Positions 40,910-49,791 of a stretch of DNA of 64,000 bases are shown here, in pieces (the stretch's first letter is position 1; each line of letters starts with the position of its first letter). Source of the stretch: Novosphingobium sp. CECT 9465. Lineage in GTDB: Bacteria > Pseudomonadota > Alphaproteobacteria > Sphingomonadales > Sphingomonadaceae. The stretch is from the NCBI RefSeq assembly GCF_920987055.1, contig NZ_CAKLBX010000001.1:3148501-3212500 (forward strand), given 5' to 3'. Made by a program: the position numbers and the translations under genes. The notes under the pieces were generated by a model. That model saw nothing but the letters and a program-made list of their open reading frames with translations. It did not search any database and was not told where the DNA came from.

Positions 40910-42151
40910 ATGAGCACGGCATTGTCGTTCGACGTTCCCGTTTTTGCCGAGCTTGACCCGCTCGATCCCGATCAGGCCGCCAACCCCCACGTCCTGCTTG
41001 CGCAGGCCCGGCGGAACCATCCCGTGTTCTTCATGCCAAAATACGGCTGGTACGTCGTAACCCGGCTGGAGGATATCACGCGGATCGCCAACGATCCCGA
41101 AACCTTCTCGAACCGGATGTTCGTTACCGTTCCCGATGTTCCTGAAGGAATGCGCGATCGTCTGCCGCAAGGGTTTCCGATGAAGGTGCAGCTTGCTGCG
41201 GCCGATCCCCCGCAGCATGGTCGGCTCAAGCGCTACATGCAGGCCGCTCTATCGCCCAGAATCATAGCCCGTCACGCCGACCAGATCCGTCAGATCGCGC
41301 ATCAGCTGGTCGACGAAATGCTGCGCAACCCGGATCGCCAGACGAACCTCGTCACCGCCTATGCCGATCGCATTCCGATGATGGCCATTGCCGCGCTGCT
41401 CGATGCGCCTGTGGACGATTATGATCGCTATCGGCAATGGGTCGACGCCTCGCTTGAACTTATCACCACCAACCCGTCACCCGAAAGGCTGGAAATCCTT
41501 GCAGAAACGCTGGTGGATTTCGACAGCTTCATCCGCAAGCTGATCCACGACCGTCGCGAACGCCCCGGCGAGGATGCGATCTCGAAAATGCTGGCCGCAG
41601 GCGACGCCGATGATGCGCTTGGCGAGGAAGAGGTTCTCGGCCTGGTCAGTTCGATGCTGCTTGGCGGAACCGACACGACCGGCACCGCCATCGGCAATAT
41701 GGTATGGAGCCTGCTAACTCATCGTGACCAGTGGGAGGCCGTGCGGGCTGACCGCAGCCTGCTTGCCATCGCGTTCGAGGAAAGCGTGCGCTTCCGGGAT
41801 CCCGGCCGCGGGCCGATCCGGCTTGTCACACGGGATACCGAGATCCGGGGCGTACCGATCCCCAAAGGGTCGCTGGTCCAGCTCTGCACGATGGCAGCCG
41901 ATCATGACGAGACCGTGTTCGACCGGGCCGACACCTTCGACATCTTCCGCAAGGATCTGAAAATCTCGCCGACCTGGGGCCGCGGCATCCACATGTGTGT
42001 CGGTCGTCTGCTTGCCCATCTCGAAGGGGAGATTGCCCTGGAGACGTTGCTTGATCGCATCCCCGATCTCCAATTGGTTGGCGATGGCGGCCGCGTGTAC
42101 ACACCCCAACTGATGATGCCCACATTGCGCAGCCTGAATGTCAGCTGGTAA
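40910..42151 (+). CDS. Cytochrome P450 (4) with Trp in the heme loop
   Basis: 413 aa. I-helix SMLLGGTDTTGTAIGN, ExxR in EESVRFRD, and the heme-binding segment TWGRGIHMCVG: Cys, the Gly/His pattern and the Gly after Cys are intact, but the usual Phe of the FxxGx(H/R)xCxG signature is Trp. This position normally packs on the heme edge. An N-terminal region, ELDPLDPDQAANPHVLLAQA, begins the typical soluble P450 fold. It follows the SnoaL gene. Function is expected to be retained, with possibly shifted redox properties; the substrate is unknown. Confidence 0.88.
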   Translation: MSTALSFDVPVFAELDPLDPDQAANPHVLLAQARRNHPVFFMPKYGWYVVTRLEDITRIANDPETFSNRMFVTVPDVPEGMRDRLPQGFPMKVQLAAADPPQHGRLKRYMQAALSPRIIARHADQIRQIAHQLVDEMLRNPDRQTNLVTAYADRIPMMAIAALLDAPVDDYDRYRQWVDASLELITTNPSPERLEILAETLVDFDSFIRKLIHDRRERPGEDAISKMLAAGDADDALGEEEVLGLVSSMLLGGTDTTGTAIGNMVWSLLTHRDQWEAVRADRSLLAIAFEESVRFRDPGRGPIRLVTRDTEIRGVPIPKGSLVQLCTMAADHDETVFDRADTFDIFRKDLKISPTWGRGIHMCVGRLLAHLEGEIALETLLDRIPDLQLVGDGGRVYTPQLMMPTLRSLNVSW

Positions 42152-42278
42152 CGCTGATTGGACGGGACGATCCTGTCGCCCGTCCATTCCGCGCTTCGCC
42201 TATTGATCGTGCCAGCCTGTAGCCCCACGACTTTGGGAGGCATCGCATATCACCCGATGCGTGATGACACGGCCGGGT

Positions 42279-43061
42279 TCAGTGTTTCAGATGCTCGCCG
42301 CGATCTTTCATCTCGGTGCCCGCGGCCTTGATCCGCGCGCGGGCGCGTTCTTCCCCGGCCAGCCCTGCCGATGTGGGATGATGGATCGCATCCTCGGTGA
42401 TGCGGTCGGTCAGGATGTCCCAGCAGGTCACGGCGAGTGAAGCCTGATCGATATGCGGGCATTCCAGCAGAGCACGAGAACGCCACAGTGAACGCGCGCG
42501 ATCATCGGACAGGCGCCAGATGCCCACGTGGTCGTGTTCCGGGCTGAATTCGACAAGCTGGGCGTGAGGATCATACGCCAGCAACGCGCCGGTGATTATC
42601 CCTTCCTCGCGGAATCGCCCCGGCAGGTAGTGATCGTTGTACCAGTCACGCAGCTGCGCTTCGTGGCCTGGCTTTGCCGTGATCTGTTCGACGATCACGC
42701 TGCCGGTCTGGAACGTGCGCGGGGCCTTGTCGCGATATTGCAGCGGATAGTAATGAAAATCGTCGAGCCGCGAAATGTCGATGGAATCCTCGATCACCAT
42801 GCGCGGCGTCAGCGCATTGTCGATGTGTTCCTGCACAAAGCGTTCGGCATCATAGACTTCGTACAGCGCCAGATACTTCGACGTGAACCGGCCACCGGGG
42901 AATTCCTGCACCTGCTCGTTCGAGAGAATGAAACGCTGCTGCGCAATCGACCCGCGATAGCCCAATGCATCGCGGGTGTGGATGTTGGTGTACCAGTCGT
43001 TGAAATCGTCGTCTCGCCCCTCAACGGGATTGGTGAAGACGACCAGCAGCGCCTCGATCAT
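42279..43061 (-). CDS. Tandem dimeric alpha/beta-barrel protein of unknown function
   Basis: 260 aa. Two similar ferredoxin-like (alpha/beta-barrel) units are visible: ALLVVFTNPVEGRDDDF then DWYTNIHTRDA in the first, and VEQITAKPGHEAQLRDW then YNDHYLPGRFREEG in the second. Each unit has the D-W-Y-x-x-x-H pattern of EthD-like proteins. The C-terminal tail is charged. It is the last gene of a minus-strand operon (49191 down to 42279). EthD-like proteins often assist degradation of ethers or terpenes through an unknown mechanism. I cannot assign a reaction. Confidence 0.7.
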   Translation of the reverse strand: MIEALLVVFTNPVEGRDDDFNDWYTNIHTRDALGYRGSIAQQRFILSNEQVQEFPGGRFTSKYLALYEVYDAERFVQEHIDNALTPRMVIEDSIDISRLDDFHYYPLQYRDKAPRTFQTGSVIVEQITAKPGHEAQLRDWYNDHYLPGRFREEGIITGALLAYDPHAQLVEFSPEHDHVGIWRLSDDRARSLWRSRALLECPHIDQASLAVTCWDILTDRITEDAIHHPTSAGLAGEERARARIKAAGTEMKDRGEHLKH

Positions 43062-43101
43062 CGGTTCTCTCCCTCAGGCAGTCATGCCGCCCTTTTTGTT
43101 T

Positions 43102-43932
43102 TCAGCCAGCCACGAAAAAGTCCGTTGGACGCCCCATTTCCGCCGTCCATGTGCGCGGTTGCTTGCCGTCGATGTCCTTGATGCCATACTTCTGGCCCAG
43201 CTCGGCACCGATCAGCGCCTTGCCCGAAAGCGCTTTGCGGTCTGGATCGGCAAGAAGGCTGGCGATGACCAGTCCGGTGAACTCCGGCGTCTCGAATTCG
43301 GGCAGGATCGCGCGCAGCGGTTCGGGGAAATACTCGTCCGGGATCAGCTTGAATTCGTCGGTGCGTACATAGCCGGGCCAGTAGGACACGATCGAAACGT
43401 CGGTATCGGCAAAATCAATCGCCATATCATGCACCATCTTGTCGGTCCCGGCCTTGGCAGCGCCATAACCCGGCCCGACGAAGTACGACACCGCGCCATA
43501 GAACGAGATATTGGCGATGAGCGAAGCACCGGTGCGGATCATCAGGGGCGCGGCATAATACGCTGCCACGTAATCCGATCGCAGCCCGACGACGATCATG
43601 TCGGCCAGCTTGAGATCCTTTTCCCAGAATGGTCCGGGCTTGGCCAGTTCGTCGCCATAAACGGCGGCCGCGTTGTTGAGCAGCAGGTCCAGACGGCCCT
43701 GTTCGCGTTCGATCTGGTCGAACACGGCCTTCACTTGCGCATCGTCGCGGTGGTCGCACACGATGGCAATGCCTTTGCCGCCTGCGGCATCCACTTCGGC
43801 GGCGGCGGCCTTCAGCGGCTCTTCGCTGCGTGCCGTAAGGTACACGGTCATGCCCTTTGAGCCGAGCGCGCGCGCGGCTCCGCGTCCCACGCCTTTGCTT
43901 GCACCTGTCACCAACGCCACGGTATTTGTCAT
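43102..43932 (-). CDS. SDR-family oxidoreductase
   Basis: 276 aa from ATG 43932 (SD GAGAGAT); a longer upstream frame is less likely. Cofactor motif TGASKGVGRG, NNAA, a Ser in NISFYGA and Tyr-Phe-x-x-x-Gly-Tyr-Gly-Ala-Ala-Lys (VGPGYGAAKAGTDKM) provide the SDR fold, with the active Tyr-x-x-x-Lys found in YGAAK. The C-terminal part after residue 230 is longer than usual. It belongs to the minus-strand operon of the second oxygenase region. The substrate is unknown. Confidence 0.83.
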   Translation of the reverse strand: MTNTVALVTGASKGVGRGAARALGSKGMTVYLTARSEEPLKAAAAEVDAAGGKGIAIVCDHRDDAQVKAVFDQIEREQGRLDLLLNNAAAVYGDELAKPGPFWEKDLKLADMIVVGLRSDYVAAYYAAPLMIRTGASLIANISFYGAVSYFVGPGYGAAKAGTDKMVHDMAIDFADTDVSIVSYWPGYVRTDEFKLIPDEYFPEPLRAILPEFETPEFTGLVIASLLADPDRKALSGKALIGAELGQKYGIKDIDGKQPRTWTAEMGRPTDFFVAG

Positions 43933-44033
43933 AGGGTTATCTCTCGGATCTTGATCGCGCGGCAGATTGCCCACCTTTACGCGAAGCTATGCGCCGCGCG
44001 GCGGCGGTGTCCCTGCCCGCCGATAGGATGGCG

Positions 44034-44501
44034 TCAGGACAGGTCCGGCCCGGCCTCGGTGCCTTCGAGAATATTGATGTAAGTACGCGTCAGGTGCAGC
44101 GAGGCAATATACCACTTGCCATCGAGCAGCGTGTACGTTTCATGGTAATGTCCGCGCGCTTCCAAATGGAAGCCCGGCATCTTCACGATGTCCTCCATCG
44201 CCCAGATCGCCTTGGCGCTGGTGGCCGAGGTTACTTCGATAATCGGCGAATGCACCTGATGCACGGTGTCGGCATTTTCGAGCATCTGGGGCATGAATGT
44301 GCGGATGGCGGCACTGCCGGTGATGCGGGGCGTGGGATTGGCGGGGCGACCGCGCGTTGAAACCGATTGATCCACGTCCATGATCGCGTCGGCGGTGAAC
44401 AGCCCGGCATAGTCATCCCAGTGCTTCAGGTCGATGTGAAAGCAGTAGCGGGCCTTGAGGTCCTTGATAGCCTCGCGGATGGACAGTTCTTCAAGCGTCA
44501 T
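44034..44501 (-). CDS. SnoaL-like (NTF2-fold) protein
   Basis: 155 aa. First helix LSIREAIKDLKARYCFHIDL, then WDDYAGLFTADAIMDVDQS, the middle SPIIEVTSATSAKAIWAMED and YHETYTLLDGKWYIASLHLTR. This closely parallels the SnoaL protein at 35169 (AIWAMED vs GIWAMED), so both belong to the same SnoaL_4-type family. Starts 15 bp after the kinase-like gene stop, in the same operon. Possible roles are dehydration or hydratase steps; none demonstrated. Confidence 0.82.
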   Translation of the reverse strand: MTLEELSIREAIKDLKARYCFHIDLKHWDDYAGLFTADAIMDVDQSVSTRGRPANPTPRITGSAAIRTFMPQMLENADTVHQVHSPIIEVTSATSAKAIWAMEDIVKMPGFHLEARGHYHETYTLLDGKWYIASLHLTRTYINILEGTEAGPDLS

Positions 44502-44516
44502 GATCGCAACTCCTGT

Positions 44517-45644
44517 TCAGCCCAGCGCCCGAATGAGCGCGCCGGTATCGTGATCCTCAAACGCCGTTGTCAGACGCAAGTGATTGAGAACGCTGATTTC
44601 CCAGCCGTAATTCGCAATATTGGTGGTGAGCCAGCCAATATAGACGCCCCACACCAGGCAGCGGCGGTATTCGTCCCAGGTTTCATCGAAGCCGGGCACC
44701 TCAGTCACGCCATAGGCCTGCAACCGATCGAGATAGAAGGTCAGCAGATCGCGTTCGTTGTCGCGGCGCACGTCGATCGGCAGCGCGGTCGTGATCAGGT
44801 AGTTCACGTCGTGCATGTGGTGCCCGCGCACGGTCAACTGCCAATCGAGCAGTCCGGCGCGGCCATCGGGCAGAAGATAGGTATTGCCGATGTGGGTATC
44901 GCCGTGGAGCACGGTATGCGGCAGGGTCTGCTGGTGCTGGTGCAGCCGCGCAACGCCCCGGCGCAGTTCATCGCCCGATGTGCGCAGGCGGGCGACCATC
45001 TCGCGCTTGAAGTTCTCGGTATCGATTTCGTGCTGGATCGCCTGAGGCACGAACTCATGCATGAACGTGGCGAGTTCGCCCTGCGTATGCGTTTCAAGAA
45101 AACCAAGGTCACTGGCAAAACGCGGCGATTTCCAATAGCGCGCATGCAGCCGGGCGAGCACATCGAGCAGCGCCCGCACTTGTTCCAGCGTGTTCTTTGC
45201 CAGCACATTGGGGAACACGGCACCCTGATCGGTCAGGTCGCCCAGCAGCAGTGCAAAAGCCTGCGTGGATGGATCGTAGGAACCGCCGAGCGTGAACGGC
45301 GCTTCGATATCGGTCACTTCAGGCCGCAGCACGTTGTAGAAACGCACTTCGTTCTGGTAGAGCGGACCGATCATGAAATCGGGCGAGCGGCCCAGCTTCA
45401 GCACCAGATGGCGCGGCAGATCCGCTGGCGCTCCGGCGGCGTATTCCACATCGAGAAACGCGCGCGCAGCGGTGGAGACCATGCCATCGCCGTAGCGTTT
45501 GGCTTCCTTCACCCGCACATTCGCGATGCGCACGTCGGGCCGCCACGGCGCGATGATCGCGTTCAGCGTTTCGGCGCTATACGCTTCAGGATCGAAAGGG
45601 ATTCCCCCGTCAGGAACGATGCCGTTTGGTTGTGGACTACCCAT
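44517..45644 (-). CDS. APH-family phosphotransferase (aminoglycoside/choline-kinase fold)
   Basis: 375 aa from ATG 45644 (SD GGGAG, 8-nt spacing). The catalytic loop VLHGDTHIGNTY has the Brenner motif His-Gly-Asp...Asn, and GLLDWQL provides the metal-binding Asp. N-terminal LPRHLVLKLG contains the ATP-binding Lys. The family is the phosphotransferase enzymes found beside acyl-CoA dehydrogenases and P450s in sphingomonads and mycobacteria; they phosphorylate small alcohols or act on sterol-like compounds. In this operon with Rieske and SDR genes it likely activates a hydroxylated substrate. It is not an antibiotic-resistance gene by context. Confidence 0.85.
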   Translation of the reverse strand: MGSPQPNGIVPDGGIPFDPEAYSAETLNAIIAPWRPDVRIANVRVKEAKRYGDGMVSTAARAFLDVEYAAGAPADLPRHLVLKLGRSPDFMIGPLYQNEVRFYNVLRPEVTDIEAPFTLGGSYDPSTQAFALLLGDLTDQGAVFPNVLAKNTLEQVRALLDVLARLHARYWKSPRFASDLGFLETHTQGELATFMHEFVPQAIQHEIDTENFKREMVARLRTSGDELRRGVARLHQHQQTLPHTVLHGDTHIGNTYLLPDGRAGLLDWQLTVRGHHMHDVNYLITTALPIDVRRDNERDLLTFYLDRLQAYGVTEVPGFDETWDEYRRCLVWGVYIGWLTTNIANYGWEISVLNHLRLTTAFEDHDTGALIRALG

Positions 45645-45674
45645 ACATTCTTCTCCCAATCGCGCCTACGTCCT

Positions 45675-46397
45675 TCAGCAGATCATTGCGCCGTCAATCA
45701 GAAACTCGGCCCCCGAAACATAGCTTGCATCATCAGAAGCGATGAACACCACCACGCGGGCAAATTCGTCTGCGCCGCCGACCCGGCCCATGGGGATGAG
45801 GGCGGCGGCATTTTCGCGCACCGCGGGAACGAGCGATGGCGTTTCGATGGCGCCAGGCGTCAGGGTGACGACGCGGATGTTGTCGGGCGCCAGTTCCTTG
45901 GCACCGAGCCGGGTCATCCCGCGCACACCCCACTTGGACACACCATAGGCAAAGTATCCGGGCAGGCTGGTGAAGGCGAGGCCCGACGCGATATTGATGA
46001 TCGCCCCGCCGCCATTGTCCTTCATCGGCCCGCGCACGGCCTTCATGCCCAGGAACGAACCGACGATATTCACGTCGAGCATACGGCGCATGAAAGCAGC
46101 GTCGGTATTGTCGAAAGTGTCGGACTTGGTCAGCCCGGCATTGTTGACGAGAACGTCGATCTTGCCGAACTTTTCCAGCGCTGTTGCCACCACATGGCTC
46201 CAGCCGGCTTCGTCCGCCACGTCATGTTCGATCGCGATGGCATTGGCGCCGATTTCCTCGGCAACCTTGCCGCAGGCTTCGCCGGCAATATCGGTAATGA
46301 CGACTTTGGCACCCTCTGCAGCGAACATCCGCGCCTCGTCCGCGCCCATACCGCTGCCTGCGCCGGTGATGATCGCAACTTTGCCTGCAAGCTTCAT
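45675..46397 (-). CDS. SDR-family oxidoreductase
   Basis: 240 aa: TGAGSGMG cofactor motif, VVITDIAGE (Asp after beta2, NAD preference), NNAG, catalytic Ser in NIASGLA, Tyr-x-x-x-Lys in YGVSKWG and a typical FLIDGAMIC end. Internal member of the minus-strand operon between the kinase-like gene and another SDR (gap 27 bp). It probably oxidises an alcohol formed by the Rieske or P450 enzymes; the exact substrate is unknown. Confidence 0.87.
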   Translation of the reverse strand: MKLAGKVAIITGAGSGMGADEARMFAAEGAKVVITDIAGEACGKVAEEIGANAIAIEHDVADEAGWSHVVATALEKFGKIDVLVNNAGLTKSDTFDNTDAAFMRRMLDVNIVGSFLGMKAVRGPMKDNGGGAIINIASGLAFTSLPGYFAYGVSKWGVRGMTRLGAKELAPDNIRVVTLTPGAIETPSLVPAVRENAAALIPMGRVGGADEFARVVVFIASDDASYVSGAEFLIDGAMIC

Positions 46398-46424
46398 ATA
46401 ATTTCCTTTGCGTGGAGTTCGCGG

Positions 46425-47234
46425 TCAGTTCAGCGTGGCGTGCGATCCGCCATCGACGCGATAATTGGTGCCCGTGATGTAGGATGCATGCTGGCTTGCC
46501 ACGAAGCAGATGACCGCAGCAATTTCCTCGACCCTGCCCGTGCGACTGACCAGACTGCGCCATTGCCTGGCAAAGCGGCGCTCCAGTGTGTCGATATCGG
46601 TTTCTTCCCAGCCATTCGCCTTGCCGATGATTGGCAGGTTGGATTTGAGCGCCTCGGTCAGCACGTTGCCGGGGCTGACCGTGTTGACCGTGATGCCGGT
46701 ATCGGCCAGCGATTTGGCAAGGCCCACCGAAAGGTTCACCAGCGCCGCCTTTGACGGGCCATAGGTGGGAAATTCGGGCGGCGGTTCGGTATAGGCACCG
46801 CTCGCAATGTTGATGATGCGGCCCCAGCCTGCGGCCTTCATGCCCGCCACGCTGGCACGGATCGTGCGGACCGCAGCAATCACGTTGGCTTCATAAGTCG
46901 CAGCCCACTGCGCGGGTGTGGCATCTGCCCAGACCGGGGCGAATGGTTCATACTGCCCCAGATTGTTGATCAGGATATCAATTCCGCCGAATGCCCCAAG
47001 CGCGGCCTGCATGACAGCCTCGGCGCCCTCGTCGGTGGAAAGATCGCCCAGGGCGATCTCTGCCGTGCCACCGGACGCCACGATTGCGGCGCGCACTGCT
47101 GCGGCCCGGTCGGCATTGCGACCGTTGATGACCACGCGAACCCCTTCCTCGGCAAGCATTTTTGCCGTTGCGGCCCCGATGCCCGACGTGCTGCCCGTCA
47201 CCAGCGCGCGCTTGCCTTCGATACCCAGGTTCAT
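46425..47234 (-). CDS. SDR-family oxidoreductase
   Basis: 269 aa: TGSTSGIG, VVINGRNAD (Arg after beta2 suggests NADP preference), NNLGQY, Ser in NIASGAY and Tyr-x-x-x-Lys in YGPSKAA, with a YRVDGGSHATLN C terminus. The family includes gluconate-like and 3-oxoacyl reductases, and relatives used for ring carbonyl reduction. Located between the Rieske oxygenase and the other SDR in the same operon. Two adjacent SDRs with different cofactor residues suggest an oxidation-reduction pair. Confidence 0.86.
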   Translation of the reverse strand: MNLGIEGKRALVTGSTSGIGAATAKMLAEEGVRVVINGRNADRAAAVRAAIVASGGTAEIALGDLSTDEGAEAVMQAALGAFGGIDILINNLGQYEPFAPVWADATPAQWAATYEANVIAAVRTIRASVAGMKAAGWGRIINIASGAYTEPPPEFPTYGPSKAALVNLSVGLAKSLADTGITVNTVSPGNVLTEALKSNLPIIGKANGWEETDIDTLERRFARQWRSLVSRTGRVEEIAAVICFVASQHASYITGTNYRVDGGSHATLN

Positions 47235-47276
47235 CCACTCATCCCCGTCCGCAGTTTGTGCACTGCCAATGCAAGT

Positions 47277-47304
47277 GTGCCTGCCCCGTTGCGAGGGCAG
47301 GCAC
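47277..47304 (-). terminator. Hairpin between the Rieske oxygenase and SDR genes
   Basis: Perfect 10-bp arms GTGCCTGCCC / GGGCAGGCAC, 8-nt loop. It lies between two genes of the same direction and has no U-tract, so it may be an attenuator. Confidence 0.5.
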
Positions 47305-47363
47305 GCCTATCGTTGGTCTGGCCTGTCTGGAAAAACTGCACCCGACACCGGGTTGCAAACACT

Positions 47364-48641
47364 CTATTCGGCAGCGATCCGGGCTGCTTCGGCGTCGTTT
47401 GCTGCGGCTTCGGACACTGCGGCAAGATGCTTGCAAAGCGCTTCCTGTTCGCCGAACTGTACGATTTTCTTCGCGCCGCTCTGCATCACTTCCTGTTGCT
47501 GCACCAGGGCAAGGTTATCTTCCATCAGCGTGTCGCGGTTCAGCGCCAGCGAATATTGCACGGCGAACTGGTTGCGCAGGCTTTGCGGCTGTTCGAAGTG
47601 GTAGACCGCTTCCCAATAGCACTTGTCCGCAGCAATCGGCCAGAAGCGGTGCAGCCACCAGCCACCCAGCGAAAGGTGGAAGATGAAATGCGGATAGAGC
47701 ACATACTGGTCATTGCCCCACAGGTTTGACCTGATGGGATTGACATCATTGTGCCCGGCAAAGGTTTCTTCCGGCTTTTCCTGCGCGCCGGTATCGGCGA
47801 TCACCATCTGCTGCGCGTTCATGAACGAAAACGCCTGCACCAGTTTTTCAGGTGACAGTTCATAATCGGGATTGCGCGGAACCGAGTTCATGCGATGCGC
47901 GCCGAGAAATTCGACATGGAGCGGATGAACGTAAGGATTTTCCTTGGAAGACAGCATCTTCGACACGGTGCGGGAATGCAGCGCACGGACATGATAGGCT
48001 TCGCACTGGGCTTCGATCGCCAGCTTCCAGTTGGCATCGATCATCGATCCGACACGCGCGGTATAAGGATAGCTGCCGAAGGGCACATTCTTCAGCCGTT
48101 CGGTCAACGGGCCGAGAAACTCCATCAGCGGTTGCGTGCCCTGCGCATCAAGGTTGATGAAGATCATGCCTTCCCACGTTTCGCACCGCACCGGGGAAAG
48201 GCCGCTGGCCTTCTTGTCGACGTGGGGGAAGCAACCTTCATCGGGAATGTTGACGAGATCGCCTGCGGAATCGAACATCCATGCATGATAGGGGCATGAA
48301 AACCTGCCACCGCGCCCCTTGTCGTCCCACACCAGCTTCATGCCACGATGCGAACAGATGTTGTGGAACGCACGGATTTCCATGTCCTTGCCGCGCACAA
48401 GAATGATCGAGGACGAGCGGACCTTGACATCGCGAACCACCCAATCGCCCGGATTGGGAATTTCAGCGGTTTCCGCGACATTGAGCCAAACCCGGCCGAA
48501 AATTTCCCTCTCCGCCTCGAACCGTTCCTGCGAGGTATAAACCGAAAGGTCGACCTGCCCGGTTTCCATGATGAAGGCGTCGGGCGTCAGCGGGCCGGTG
48601 CCAAGATCGAACGACCGAAGAACAGGCTGTTCCATTCCCAT
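47364..48641 (-). CDS. Rieske 2Fe-2S oxygenase, alpha subunit, with Glu bridging residue
   Basis: 425 aa from ATG 48641 (SD GAGGAG); a longer frame lacks this signal. The Rieske motif is Cys96-x-His98 (NICSHRGMKL) and Cys116-x-x-His119 (FSCPYHAW). The mononuclear iron site is in IEAQCEAYHVRALHS: His217 and His222 are the two His ligands, and the bridging position is Glu214, where most family members have Asp. Glu at this place is known from carnitine oxygenase CntA. There is no beta subunit gene behind it, which also fits an alpha3-type enzyme. In the same operon are SDRs, a kinase-like protein and SnoaL. Confidence 0.9.
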   Translation of the reverse strand: MGMEQPVLRSFDLGTGPLTPDAFIMETGQVDLSVYTSQERFEAEREIFGRVWLNVAETAEIPNPGDWVVRDVKVRSSSIILVRGKDMEIRAFHNICSHRGMKLVWDDKGRGGRFSCPYHAWMFDSAGDLVNIPDEGCFPHVDKKASGLSPVRCETWEGMIFINLDAQGTQPLMEFLGPLTERLKNVPFGSYPYTARVGSMIDANWKLAIEAQCEAYHVRALHSRTVSKMLSSKENPYVHPLHVEFLGAHRMNSVPRNPDYELSPEKLVQAFSFMNAQQMVIADTGAQEKPEETFAGHNDVNPIRSNLWGNDQYVLYPHFIFHLSLGGWWLHRFWPIAADKCYWEAVYHFEQPQSLRNQFAVQYSLALNRDTLMEDNLALVQQQEVMQSGAKKIVQFGEQEALCKHLAAVSEAAANDAEAARIAAE

Positions 48642-48789
48642 GATTTCTCTCCTCGGTTCGCCACCGGTTTCACGCACCTAATCAGGTGTATGCGTTCCAG
48701 GCTGGCCCCTTCTTTGTGCATGGAGCCTATAGAGCCTCCGCAAGGTTTTTCCCAACCCTCAGCGTTGACGCGCAGTCCAACACACTCTT

Positions 48790-49191
48790 TTAGATCATGC
48801 CTTCACCCGGTCGGCCAGCCTTTTTGGTCAGCTGCGCGGTATCGAAATACTCGTCGCCGCGAATGATCAGGTCGTCCTTGATCTGTGCGATGAAGCAATA
48901 GGGCGACGAAATCGCCTTGTCATCCAGAATGCCGGTCATCGTTGCCTGAAGCACGAAACCGTCTTCGGTGATGGTGATCCGCGCGTCCTCGTTTTTCTGG
49001 TCCTGGAACATCGCGTGAGCCGCTTTCAGTGTTTCGACGAATTCGGCGCGCGTCCGGTCCTGCGGATCGAAATTGTACCACATCACGAAATCTGGATGGA
49101 GCACGGTCTGGAATTTCTCGACGTTGTGTTCTTCTGAAACCGTCGCCCAGAAATTGGCGAGGCGCATGGCCACTTCACGATCGACCGCCAC
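48790..49191 (-). CDS. SnoaL-like (NTF2-fold) protein
   Basis: 133 aa from GTG 49191 (GGAGATGACAG upstream, 7-nt spacing). VAMRLANFWATVSEEHNVEKFQTVLHPDFVMWYNF is the typical start region (shown in two parts: the helix up to VSEEHNV and the strand from KFQTVL), followed by EDARITITEDGFVLQATMTG and IRGDEYFDTAQLTK. It is upstream of the Rieske gene by about 150 bp in the same direction and is the first gene of the operon. It resembles beta-subunit-like and ketosteroid-isomerase-like folds; a Rieske beta subunit role is possible but not shown. Confidence 0.8.
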   Translation of the reverse strand: MAVDREVAMRLANFWATVSEEHNVEKFQTVLHPDFVMWYNFDPQDRTRAEFVETLKAAHAMFQDQKNEDARITITEDGFVLQATMTGILDDKAISSPYCFIAQIKDDLIIRGDEYFDTAQLTKKAGRPGEGMI

Positions 49192-49379
49192 CTGTCATCT
49201 CCACTGTAAATCTTTATTACTGACGCCACCGTCCTGTTATTTTGACAAAACAGCACCTGCCACAGGGCAGGTCTTGCAACTGCGCCGATGTGTGCAGCAA
49301 TTTTGGCGATATAAACCGAAAAGCACAAATTCCGGTCAAACCGATGCGCACCATGCCGCAACGGTTTGACCGGCCAGCA

Positions 49380-49763
49380 TCAATTTGCTGCTGCAAGATC
49401 CGCTGCACGCTTGCGCGCAGCATCGATCCCGCGAACCAGCGCGGTGGTATTGCCCGCTCCGGCATAAAACAGCATCAGCATCTTCATTTCTTCGAACTGC
49501 TCATCGGTGATTTCACCGTTTACGATCGCGCCCGCAATCTGGATTTCAAGCAGATCCGCCCGCCCCAGCATCGTCGTCGCACCGATGACCATCAGCCGCT
49601 TGTCGCGAATGGAAAGAGCGTTGGCGCCCCAGATGTCGCCGAACAGGTGCTCGACCGTTTCGTTCAGGTAGTCCGAACGCGGAGCGGCTTCGACCATGCT
49701 CGAAGAACCCTTGCCATAAACGGCATCAAACACTTCGATACCCTTGGCCCATTTATCGGTCAT
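49380..49763 (-). CDS. Carboxymuconolactone decarboxylase (CMD/AhpD)-like protein
   Basis: 127 aa from ATG 49763 (SD GGGAG). The central IRDKRLMVIGATTMLGRADLL, then a helix EIQIAGAIVNGEITDEQF and FYAGAGNTTALVRGI, match the CMD domain, with the small hydrophobic core and helical hairpin. The Cys-x-x-Cys of AhpD is absent, and the usual His is replaced (EIQ for EIH-like). So neither peroxidase nor true decarboxylase activity can be assigned. Downstream of receptor 2 and upstream-separated by a strong hairpin, it may still be in the same unit. Confidence 0.8.
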   Translation of the reverse strand: MTDKWAKGIEVFDAVYGKGSSSMVEAAPRSDYLNETVEHLFGDIWGANALSIRDKRLMVIGATTMLGRADLLEIQIAGAIVNGEITDEQFEEMKMLMLFYAGAGNTTALVRGIDAARKRAADLAAAN

Positions 49764-49791
49764 TTTAAGATCTCCCTTCAAATTCATATGG

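Noticed and set aside
44517..45644. Aminoglycoside resistance gene
   Set aside because: The APH fold is shared by many small-molecule kinases, and the operon context is catabolic; no resistance-type neighbours are present.
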